From contig NZ_PEGG01000061.1 in the NCBI RefSeq assembly GCF_002737765.1, positions 1 to 7,895 of the forward strand: 7,895 bases of DNA, written 5' to 3'. How positions within the stretch are numbered: the first letter of the stretch is position 1; every line of letters starts with the position of its first letter. Shown here piece after piece: positions 1-6,158 of the stretch. The stretch is from Caulobacter sp. B11 (GTDB lineage Bacteria; Pseudomonadota; Alphaproteobacteria; Caulobacterales; Caulobacteraceae). A program made the position numbers and the translations under genes. The notes under the pieces were generated by a model, which worked only from the letters and a program-made list of their open reading frames with translations, was not told where the DNA came from and did not search any database.

Positions 1-602
1 TGTGCAGGCGCACGGTTTTCAAACGAGACGTCGCGGCCGCCCACCTGGCGGGTATTGACCCCGAGGCGTCCGACGCCGCCTTCATAGATGTAGTCGCCGA
101 TGTGGATCACGCAGTCGGGGGTCCACTCGGCCATGTCGGCGAAGGCCGCGAAATGCCCCGTCTCCCAGTGGTTGCAACTGGCCAAGGCGAGCTTGGCCTC
201 GCGGTCGGCGGCGCTGGACGTGCGCGTGCGGCCGACGGTGCTTTGCGCGTCGCCGAACATGAACTGGTACCAGTACTCACGCCCTGGCTCGAGCCCGTCC
301 AGCTTGACGTGGATGCTGTGGGCGTCCGCGTCGGAGGTGGACGCCCACCCCTCGCGGAACACGTGACGCCGTTCAGCGTCACGCCAGACCGTCCAGCGGA
401 CCTCCACCCGACCCCGGGGCATTCCGCCGCCGCGAAGAGGGTCCACCGCCAGACGGGTCCAAAGCACCACGCTGTCGGGGCGCGGCGTTCCCGAGGCGAC
501 GCCAAGGGTGAACGGGTTGGTTCCTGTGGCCGCGAACACGTCGCGCGGCGTCAAAAGCGGCAGAGCCATCAGGGCGAGGAGGGAATCGCGGCGTGAGAGC
601 AT
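1..602 (-). CDS. phoD: PhoD-like alkaline phosphatase/phosphodiesterase, N-terminal 200 codons (runs off left edge)
   Basis: Exported metal-dependent phosphatase/phosphodiesterase that releases phosphate or alcohols from phosphate esters outside the cytoplasm. Only the first 200 residues are present; family members are about 500 residues, so most of the catalytic domain lies beyond the left edge. The start MLSRRDSLLALMALPLL has the twin arginines (R4-R5) and hydrophobic stretch of a Tat signal, with likely cleavage near VFA-A (residues 22-25). Residues ~31-128 match the PhoD N-terminal domain: FTLGVASG, DSVVLWTRL, AHSIHVKLDGLEPGREYWYQF and VGRTRT. The catalytic domain begins with LALASCNHWETG (C143) and HIGDYIYEGG (D170, Y171), the usual early metal-site motifs of PhoD. 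The ATG is supported by GGAG at 609-612, ten nucleotides upstream. It is the second gene after the receptor on the same strand, 67 nt downstream, probably one Pho-controlled unit. Family assignment is firm; substrate is unknown. Confidence 0.9.
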   Translation of the reverse strand, partial: MLSRRDSLLALMALPLLTPRDVFAATGTNPFTLGVASGTPRPDSVVLWTRLAVDPLRGGGMPRGRVEVRWTVWRDAERRHVFREGWASTSDADAHSIHVKLDGLEPGREYWYQFMFGDAQSTVGRTRTSSAADREAKLALASCNHWETGHFAAFADMAEWTPDCVIHIGDYIYEGGVGRLGVNTRQVGGRDVSFENRAPA

Positions 603-629
603 AAAAATCTCCATCAATTCAATGACAAA

Positions 630-661
630 GAGGCCCGAGGCGGACTTTCGCCTCGGGCCTC
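630..661 (-). terminator. Perfect 13-bp hairpin between the receptor gene and phoD
   Basis: A 13-bp perfect inverted repeat (GAGGCCCGAGGCG / CGCCTCGGGCCTC) with a 6-nt loop lies 8 nt after the receptor stop codon (670-672) and ends about 27 nt before the phoD start. On the minus strand it is followed by TTTGTCATTG, a weak T tract. It may be a partial intrinsic terminator (attenuator) or an RNA 3'-end stabiliser that lowers phoD expression relative to the receptor. The inverted repeat is certain; the function is inferred. Confidence 0.65.
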
Positions 662-669
662 GCAGTGTC

Positions 670-3021
670 CTAGAACTTGGTCGCGACCGTCGCGTACAGC
701 GAGCGCGGCTTGCCCTCGAAGGGGTAGCCGTAGAAGTAACGGTCATCCTGGTTGGTGTATTCGCCGCGGTTGAAGGCCGCGCCGTAGAAGTTGTTCCCGT
801 AGCCCCAGCGCTCGGCATATTTGGTGTCGAGCAGGTTCACGATGCGCAGCTGGAAGCGGTGCTGCAGCTCCGCCCCGGCCAGATAGGTGACCGTAGCGTT
901 GACGACCGTGTAGTCGCCGAAGTTGTAGCGATAGCGCGGGACGCCCGTATCGGCGCCGATCCCATTGACCGCCGGCTTGGTGGTGCCGGCGATGGCCGGA
1001 CCGCCGGTCGCATATTCAGGACCCTGGAAGCGCGGCAGGACCTGGAACTTCAGGCGCTGGTCCTTGGAGGTCCAGTCCAGCGCAGCCGTGGCGAACCACA
1101 CCGGGGTTTCGCTCAGCTGCACGCCCTTTCTTGAGCCCGCCGTCAGGGACGAGTCCTGGTTGGTGTAGCCGATATTGGCGTGCCACTGTTCGCCCAGCCG
1201 CAGGTCGAACTCGGCCGTCCAGCCATTGATCTGGTTGATCGCGCTGTTGTTGAAATAGGTATCGACCGGCACGTTAACGCCTTTGTCGGTCACGATTAGC
1301 GGGCGACCCGACGTCGTCGAAATGCGGTTGGTCACCTCGGTCCTGAACGCGCCCACCTCGGCGAACACCTGAGCGAAGCCGAAGTCATGATTGTAGCCGA
1401 ACGCGGCGTTGTAGGTTTCCGTCTCTTCGGGCAGCAGGGCGGCATTGCCAACAACCGTGAAGGCTGCGCCGGACACGGCCGTCGGCGGGCGCGGGTTGTT
1501 GATATAGAGTTCGTTGGTCTGCGGCAGGCTGTAGGACGTGCCGCCGTTGGCGCGCACATAGTAGTCGGTCAGGAAGGGATGCTTGACCCCGAATTTCCAG
1601 ATCGATTTGTTGTCGAAAGCGTCGGAGAAGTCGGTCCGCACCGCCAGCGATATCTTGGTGTCGGGGCTGAAGGGCAGGGTCGGGTGCAGATCGACGAACA
1701 GGCCCGTGGTCGACGAGTCGTTGTTGGGCACAGCGAAGCGGGCGTCTGAGTCGTCCTTGTAGGACACCCACTGAATACCGCCGACGGCCTCCAGATAGCG
1801 GTTGAACTTCACGGTGGCCCGGGCGGTGCTGCCCATCTCGACAAAGCCGCTCTTGAATTGGTTGCTGCTGCCAAAGCCGTGGGCGAAGGCGGGCTCGACA
1901 GTGCCCGTATAGGCGCCCAGCGGCACGGTCCGCGTCGACACCCCGGCGCCGTTGACGACGTTGGCCGCCGGACAGCCGGCGCGAATACGGCAAACAACGG
2001 GATAGAGCTCGGCGTTCCACAGCTGCGGGTTGGAATAATAGGCCGAGGCTTCGATCAGTAGATTGTCGTTCCAGCGCTTGCTGAACGACGCGTCCATGAT
2101 CGGATAGCGCAGCGTGTTGGGCGAATAGGACTCGCCGGACGGGAAGGGGTCCTGGAACCAGCTTTCGGTATAGATGGCGTTGGCGCGGAACTCGGTGTCA
2201 TCGTCGATCTTCCACAGATACTTGACGCCGATATCATTCTTGTTCAGCGGATAATCCTGAACGCCGCCCGAGAGGGCGACGTTGTCGGTGAACAGGGTCG
2301 GATCAAAGATCCGCGGACCATCGGTGGCCAGCATCGCGCCGTAGATCATCAGCGAATGATTGCCGTCTTCGTCGAGCGGGAAGCTGTAATTGCCCCAGAC
2401 TTCCCGGGTCTGGAACGCCCCGTAGGATACCCCGAAGTCGCCCTTGCGCGTGCCGTCGGGCTTCTTGGTGACGACATTGACGACGCCGATGCCGCCATTG
2501 GACCCGAAATAGAGGCTGTTGCCGCCGCGGAACACTTCGATGTTCTCGACCATGTGATTGTCGATGGTCGTGGCGCCCCAGATGTTCTCGAGCACGGGAC
2601 CGCGGTCATAGAGCGGCACGCCGTCAACCGCCACCAGGGTGTCACGGTCGCCGCCGCCATCGAGGCGGATCGTGTACTCGCCTTCGTCGGGCGAGTAGCC
2701 GATGTTCACGCCCTTAACGAGGAACTGTAACGCCTCGGCGAAATTGATCGCGCCGCTCTGCTCGACGCGCTCGCCGCTGATGACCTGCACGTCGGTGCCG
2801 TACTGGGCCAATTCCTTGGCGACAACAGTGGGTTGCTCGGCCTTACGAGCGCTGTTGACGGTGACGGCGGAAACCTGGGTTTCCGTCGACGAGGCGGGCT
2901 TTGCCTCGCCAACGCTCGCGACACTGACGACTTGGGCCAGCGCCAGCGAGGGCAGGGCGCTCGACAGCAGAAGCAGCGGCAGCAAGTGCGCCCTGCGAAG
3001 TTTGGTTATTGGTCCCGCCAT
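670..3021 (-). CDS. TonB-dependent outer-membrane receptor, probably for a phosphorus compound
   Basis: Energised outer-membrane importer, 783 residues, complete. A signal peptide covers residues 1-29 (positive start, leucine-rich core, LALA-Q cleavage site). A TonB-box-like stretch, VSAVTVNSAR, lies at 50-59, followed by the plug domain (~65-190) with DVQVISGERVEQSG, TLVAVDGVPLYD, IEVFRGGNSLYFGSNGG and VNVVTKKPDG. The rest is a beta-barrel with many aromatic strands and a C-terminal phenylalanine (LYATVATKF), as is usual for outer-membrane proteins. Two cysteines, C344 and C350, probably sit in an extracellular loop. The ATG has an AAGGGGA ribosome site seven nucleotides upstream. The PHO box upstream and phoD downstream suggest induction under phosphate starvation and uptake of a phosphate ester or related ligand. 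The ligand cannot be read from sequence; siderophore or sugar receptors share this architecture, so only context points to phosphorus. Confidence 0.93.
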   Translation of the reverse strand: MAGPITKLRRAHLLPLLLLSSALPSLALAQVVSVASVGEAKPASSTETQVSAVTVNSARKAEQPTVVAKELAQYGTDVQVISGERVEQSGAINFAEALQFLVKGVNIGYSPDEGEYTIRLDGGGDRDTLVAVDGVPLYDRGPVLENIWGATTIDNHMVENIEVFRGGNSLYFGSNGGIGVVNVVTKKPDGTRKGDFGVSYGAFQTREVWGNYSFPLDEDGNHSLMIYGAMLATDGPRIFDPTLFTDNVALSGGVQDYPLNKNDIGVKYLWKIDDDTEFRANAIYTESWFQDPFPSGESYSPNTLRYPIMDASFSKRWNDNLLIEASAYYSNPQLWNAELYPVVCRIRAGCPAANVVNGAGVSTRTVPLGAYTGTVEPAFAHGFGSSNQFKSGFVEMGSTARATVKFNRYLEAVGGIQWVSYKDDSDARFAVPNNDSSTTGLFVDLHPTLPFSPDTKISLAVRTDFSDAFDNKSIWKFGVKHPFLTDYYVRANGGTSYSLPQTNELYINNPRPPTAVSGAAFTVVGNAALLPEETETYNAAFGYNHDFGFAQVFAEVGAFRTEVTNRISTTSGRPLIVTDKGVNVPVDTYFNNSAINQINGWTAEFDLRLGEQWHANIGYTNQDSSLTAGSRKGVQLSETPVWFATAALDWTSKDQRLKFQVLPRFQGPEYATGGPAIAGTTKPAVNGIGADTGVPRYRYNFGDYTVVNATVTYLAGAELQHRFQLRIVNLLDTKYAERWGYGNNFYGAAFNRGEYTNQDDRYFYGYPFEGKPRSLYATVATKF

Positions 3022-3236
3022 GATGTGTCCCCTTACATCTCTGAAATATTTTCAGTGCCGCCGTGAAGATCGAGACGGGGAGTGCGCTCTCGGCGGTCCC
3101 ACCTCTCATTTTGAGACGCCTAAGGGCATGCGATGACGGAACGATGAAAACTTTGTGGGAAGTTAATGAACATATTTCATTTCATGGGCGTGCGTGTATG
3201 AGGACGAGCCATTCAAAATCCTAGCGCCGCGGACTC
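3022..3236. other. Divergent intergenic region between the receptor and the HAD phosphatase genes
   Basis: This 215-nt region has no convincing coding frame. It holds the PHO-box promoter facing the receptor (3118-3150) and, nearer the phosphatase gene, an A/T-rich patch (about 3148-3205) that could carry a plus-strand promoter. I could not assign plus-strand -35 and -10 boxes with confidence. A small inverted repeat, TCTCA-TTT-TGAGA, lies near 3104-3116; it is too short to interpret. Confidence 0.6.
3118..3150 (-). promoter_or_regulatory. Candidate PhoB-dependent promoter (PHO box plus -10) for the receptor-phoD unit
   Basis: Minus strand, 3150-3133, reads TTTTCATCGTTCCGTCAT: two half-sites, TTTTCAT and CCGTCAT, 11 nt apart, against the PHO-box consensus CTGTCAT-N4-CTGTCAT (5/7 and 6/7 matches). 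Nine nucleotides later lies a possible -10, TTAGGC (3123-3118), the spacing expected when a PHO box replaces the -35. The leader to the receptor ATG would be roughly 90 nt. The match is directly visible; PhoB binding is inferred. A very similar element stands before phnD. Confidence 0.7.
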
Positions 3237-4016
3237 ATGACCCAAAATCCATTGCGGTTCACGCCTTTCGCCAACGGGCCATCCGTTCCTGACGCCAGAG
3301 CCATGGTGGAGAGCGCCAACGGGATTTTGCTGGACTGGGACGGGTGCGTCGCCCATGGCGACGTGCCGCATGCGGCGGGGGTGGCCTTCCTGCGCCGCTA
3401 TGCCGACAGGATCGCGATCCTGTCCAACAGCTCAACCCTGTGGCCCGGCGACATCGAGCGACGGCTGGCGGGACTCGGCATCGCCATTCCCGCCGAGCGG
3501 ATCGTTCTGGCTGGACACCATGCCCTGCTGCTCGCCGCGCGCCTTGGCCTGGCCACCACGGTGTTCGGCAATTCGCATATGAAGGCCTTGGCGCGGCAGT
3601 TGGGTATCCAGCAAGTGGCCGTCAATCCCGAGGTCATTGTTCTGCTGCGCGACACCAAATTCAGCTATTCGCGACTGAAGTTTGGGGTCAACGCCCTGGC
3701 CCGTGGCGCGCGTCTGATTGTCGCCAACCCGGACCTGACACATCCAGGTCCGAAGGGCGACACCGTGCCTGAGACCGGCGCTCTCCTGGCGGCGTTCGGG
3801 GCCTGCGTGCCATTGGACCAGCTTACGCTCGACGTGATCGGCAAGCCCCACGCCCAGATGTTTCACATGGCTTGCGGGGCTTTGGCGCTTCAGCCCAACC
3901 AGGCCTTGATGATCGGCGACAACCCGCGGACCGATATCGAAGGCGCGCGTCGGCTAGGGATCCCCGCCTTGCTGGTCAGCCCGGGCTCTGCGCTTGGCCT
4001 CGGCGATCTCTGTTGA
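3237..4016 (+). CDS. HAD superfamily class IIA (NagD-like) phosphatase
   Basis: Cytoplasmic magnesium-dependent phosphohydrolase, 259 residues, the usual length for the class. All four HAD motifs are present: motif I LLDWDGCVAHG with nucleophile D33 and acid/base D35; motif II ILSNSS (63-66); motif III lysine in DVIGKPHAQMF (K203); motif IV MIGDNPRTDIEGARRLGIPA (D228, D233). The ~115-residue segment between motifs II and III is the C2A cap of NagD, AraL, phosphoglycolate and pyridoxal-phosphate phosphatases. Substrates are typically small phosphate esters such as sugar phosphates or phosphoglycolate; specificity cannot be read here. The ATG at 3237 is the first in-frame start after a TAG at 3222, but has no clear Shine-Dalgarno; ATG 3303 is a possible later start, though D33 would then lie only 11 residues in. 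It diverges from the receptor and its stop lies 9 nt from the rpiR stop. It could release phosphate from an imported ester. Confidence 0.88.
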   Translation: MTQNPLRFTPFANGPSVPDARAMVESANGILLDWDGCVAHGDVPHAAGVAFLRRYADRIAILSNSSTLWPGDIERRLAGLGIAIPAERIVLAGHHALLLAARLGLATTVFGNSHMKALARQLGIQQVAVNPEVIVLLRDTKFSYSRLKFGVNALARGARLIVANPDLTHPGPKGDTVPETGALLAAFGACVPLDQLTLDVIGKPHAQMFHMACGALALQPNQALMIGDNPRTDIEGARRLGIPALLVSPGSALGLGDLC

Positions 4017-4025
4017 TCCAGCAGT

Positions 4026-4927
4026 TCAAAACCGCTTGAGCGACAGCACGTCAAAGGTCTCGCGGAGCGTGGTGGTGGCGCGCTCGTAGTCCGCCAGGGC
4101 CAGCGCGGCGATCAGTGTGTCGATCACGCAGAGTTGAGCAATCCTGCTGGTCATGGCTTCGGTGCGAAACATGGTCTCGCGGGCCATGGTGAACAGGGTG
4201 ACATCGGCGTGGGACTGGATCGGTGATCGCGCATAGTTGGTCAGCGCGATTGTTGTCGCGCCGGCCTCCTTGGCCAGTTGAGTCGCCACCACCGTCTCAT
4301 GCGTCGAGCCCGTATGGGAGATGGTCAGCACCGCGACGTCCGGTCCCGTGCGCGAAGCGCTGATGGCTTGAATATGGCTATCGGTCACCGCCTTTGCATC
4401 CAGCCCAATGCGGAGCATCCGATAATGGGCGTCCTCCGCGATCGGCGCGGACGACCCGATGCCGTAGATCTCGATGCGCTTTGCCTTGCGGATCGCTTCG
4501 ACGGCCGCCGCGACCGCCTTGGGGTCAAGAACGCTCATCGAATCGCGCAGAGCCTGGATCCCCGCGTGGAACATCTTGCGGCAGATCGTCTCCACATCGT
4601 CGTCCTGGCCAGGTCCTCCTGAATGTATTGCACCGGCTGCACAACGGCCTGGGCCAGCGAAAGCTTAAGCTGCTGGAATCCTGAAAGTCCGAGATTCTGG
4701 CAGAAATTGACCACGCTGCCTTGGCTTGATCCTGTTTGTTCGGAGAGTTCCGTGACCGACATGCGCATGACCGCATCCGGCTGGCTCAGGATGAAGTCGG
4801 CGATCAGGCGAGAGGTGGGCCCCAAGGTTTTGTAGGTCGATTGAATGCGGGCGATCACATTATGCACCGGGGTATGGCTGGTGCTTCGCGGACGCGACTT
4901 CGCCGAGTTGGGCCTTGGGTCGGACAA
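4026..4927 (-). pseudogene. RpiR/MurR-family transcriptional regulator (HTH + SIS), one frameshift
   Basis: Sugar-phosphate-responsive repressor or activator. One single-base loss near 4601-4609 separates two frames. The first, from TTG 4925-4927, encodes the N-terminal HTH_6 domain (residues ~22-95: IADFILSQPDAVMRMSVTEL, SQGSVVNFCQNLGLSGFQ). The second encodes VETICRKMF, then the SIS domain with EIYGIGSSAPIAEDAHYRML, TISHTGSTHET and TIALTNYARSPI, and ends LSLKRF. Restoring one G or C in GGCCAGGACG gives a continuous 300-residue protein reading through EDLA-(R/Q)-DDDVETIC, typical family length. TTG is the only upstream start, since an in-frame TGA lies a few codons before it; GTG codons further in are alternatives, and no strong ribosome site is seen. 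SIS domains bind phosphosugars. It diverges from phnDCE, so it probably controls that operon and perhaps itself. Intact motifs suggest a sequence error or recent mutation. Confidence 0.88.
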
Positions 4928-5143
4928 GGATGCCTGCTTTCAATCAAGTCGGGGTGACACTGATGACCCGGACCGCGCGAGGAAACCAGATTACGCGCCG
5001 AGGATGCTAGACCTGGGCGGGTCGCGCTCTCCGATCGTGCGACCGGTGACAGCTTCCAACCTACGCTCGGCGCGGCGCCCTGACACCGCTCGCCCGTGGA
5101 CGATTTCATCGCCTCGAAGTTCCAAATCCGAGGGCGACGCAAT

Positions 5144-5183
5144 CTGAGATATACTCATTTATCAGAAAACGAAAGCTGAGATA
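5144..5183 (+). repeat. Paired CTGAGATA direct repeats, candidate operator
   Basis: CTGAGATA occurs at 5144-5151 and again at 5176-5183, 32 nt apart, about three helical turns. A partial inverted copy (TTATCAG) lies between them near 5159-5165. The second copy abuts the PHO box of phnD. This would suit a dimeric or tetrameric regulator such as the neighbouring RpiR protein touching the same DNA face, but RpiR operators are usually inverted repeats. The role is speculative; the repeats are directly visible. Confidence 0.35.
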
Positions 5184-5216
5184 GCTTCATCCTGACGTCA
5201 TATGCATGCGTTAAGG
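5184..5216 (+). promoter_or_regulatory. Candidate PhoB-dependent promoter (PHO box plus -10) for phnDCE
   Basis: The box reads GCTTCATCCTGACGTCAT (5184-5201): half-sites GCTTCAT and ACGTCAT, 11 nt apart, matching CTGTCAT at 4/7 and 5/7. Nine nucleotides later stands TTAAGG (5211-5216) as a -10 candidate, close to the GCTANAWC-like -10 of Caulobacter when read as GTTAAGGC. Transcription would start near 5222, giving a ~30-nt leader. The box is weaker than the one facing the receptor but has the same layout, which raises confidence. Confidence 0.55.
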
Positions 5217-5240
5217 CTGCCCACGGTGCTGCTAAATCCC

Positions 5241-5244
5241 GAGG
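5241..5244 (+). promoter_or_regulatory. Ribosome-binding site fixing the phnD GTG start
   Basis: GAGG lies seven nucleotides before GTG 5252-5254. That GTG opens a leucine-rich signal-peptide frame, so the real start is taken here rather than at GTG 5329, which has no signal peptide and no good ribosome site. Confidence 0.65.
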
Positions 5245-5251
5245 TGGTCGC

Positions 5252-6153
5252 GTGCGTGGCTTGATACTCCTGCTCATTCTGGCGTTGTCGGCGCCCGTGG
5301 CGCGACCGCCGCTGATCGACCACTCACCGTGATCCTCATCCCCGCCGACGGCGGCACCGAAGCGGGCACCAAGGCGGACTATCAGCCGCTGTTCAACGCC
5401 GTCGCGCGCACCAGCGGGCTAAGGTTCGAAATCCGCGTCGCGCAATCCTATGGGGCCGTGGTCGAGGCGCTCTGCAACGGCACGGCCGACATAGCCTTCG
5501 TCGGGCCCGTGACCTACATCCAGGCCCACAATCGTCATTGCGCCGAACTGTTGGCCGTCGCGGTCGAGAAGGGCCAGTCGATCTACTATGCTGGCTTGTT
5601 CGCCAGGGTCGGCTCCCCGATCACGTCCGTGAAGGGTCTGAAGGGCAAGCGCGTCGCATTCGGTGATGTGAACTCCACCTCTTCCTTCATCTATCCGATG
5701 GCGATGATCCTGGACGCCGGGCTCGATCCTGTTCGCGACCTGAAGGACGTTCGCATCACGGGCAGCCACGCCAACAGCCTGGCCGCGCTCACCCAGGGCC
5801 AGGTCGATGTCGCCGCCCTTTCGTTCGATTCCTTTGACAAGGCCGTTCGCCAAGGCGCGGTGAAGGCCAACAGCGTCAAGGTCGTCGCACGGAGTGACGC
5901 GATCCCCTATCCGCCGATCATCATGAACGCGAAGCTGGCCGCGCCGCTGAAGGCCAGGTTGAAGCTGGCGTTTCGGAATGTCCATTTGGCGCCGGGCGTG
6001 ACGCCGGAAATGATCCGCGGCTATGGCGGCGGAAAGGTGGACCGGTACGATTCAGGCTTTCACGCCGCCAAGTTCAACGTCGCGGCCAGGAAGATGAGCC
6101 GGCTGACCGACGAACTTAAGGGCGAGATCCTCAAGAAATCGGCGCAGCGCTAG
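5252..6153 (+). CDS. phnD: Phosphonate-family ABC transporter substrate-binding protein PhnD, frameshifted within the signal-peptide region
   Basis: Periplasmic binding protein that captures a phosphorus oxyanion compound for PhnCE. The GTG frame at 5252 encodes the signal peptide MRGLILLLILALSAPVA, then hits TGA at 5330. The mature part continues in another frame from about 5303 (ATAADRPLTVILIPADGG). Restoring one G in GTGGCGCGACC joins them as APVAATAADRPLT, a normal signal-peptidase site, giving 300 residues, the usual family length. The mature protein shows VVEALCNGTADIAFVGPVTY, IYYAGLFARVGSPI, LKGKRVAFGDVNSTSS (the Ser/Thr-rich anion-binding helix start), SHANSLAALTQGQVDVAALS and IPYPPIIMN, all typical of the Phosphonate-bd family. 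As it stands, the frameshift would block export. It is the first gene of phnDCE, 5 nt before phnC. The ligand may be a phosphonate, phosphite or a phosphate ester; the fold does not decide. Confidence 0.9.
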
Positions 6154-6158
6154 CGGCC

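Larger units (their letters stand above)
4928..5251. other. Divergent intergenic region between rpiR and phnD
   Basis: Gene-free stretch of 324 nt. The left two thirds (to about 5140) are G/C-rich; several frames stay open there, but none resembles a known protein. The right third is A/T-richer and holds regulatory signals: paired CTGAGATA copies (5144-5183), a PHO box (5184-5201), a -10 candidate (5211-5216) and the phnD ribosome site. The rpiR promoter must also lie here, but I cannot place it. Confidence 0.6.

Noticed and set aside
102..596. Long plus-strand open frame opposite phoD
   Set aside because: It is a G/C-rich antisense shadow; the minus-strand frame over the same bases encodes clear PhoD motifs.
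1385..2020. Long minus-strand open frame (211 codons) inside the receptor gene
   Set aside because: Same-strand alternative frame of the receptor, rich in Arg/Ala/Pro with no recognisable motif.
3170..3190. ATTTCATTTCAT as a second PHO box facing the HAD gene
   Set aside because: The TTTCAT units are 5 nt apart, not 11, and no suitably spaced -10 could be placed.
5020..5044. Inverted repeat GGTCGC / GCGACC with a 13-nt loop
   Set aside because: A 6-bp stem with a long loop is expected by chance in G/C-rich DNA; no T tract or conserved context.
4845..5147. Plus-strand open frame across the rpiR start and the intergenic region
   Set aside because: It overlaps the HTH-coding part of rpiR antisense, has no ribosome site, and its translation is compositionally random.
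4928..5251. Riboswitch or small RNA in the rpiR-phnD gap
   Set aside because: No recognised aptamer pattern; the leader after the inferred phnD promoter is only about 30 nt.
5329..5332. GTGA overlap as a true translational-coupling start for PhnD
   Set aside because: Starting at GTG 5329 removes the signal peptide, and the upstream 26-codon frame is a typical leader that joins in frame after restoring one base. The overlap is coincidental.
5419..5985. Minus-strand open frame opposite phnD
   Set aside because: Antisense shadow of phnD; no start signal and no family resemblance.
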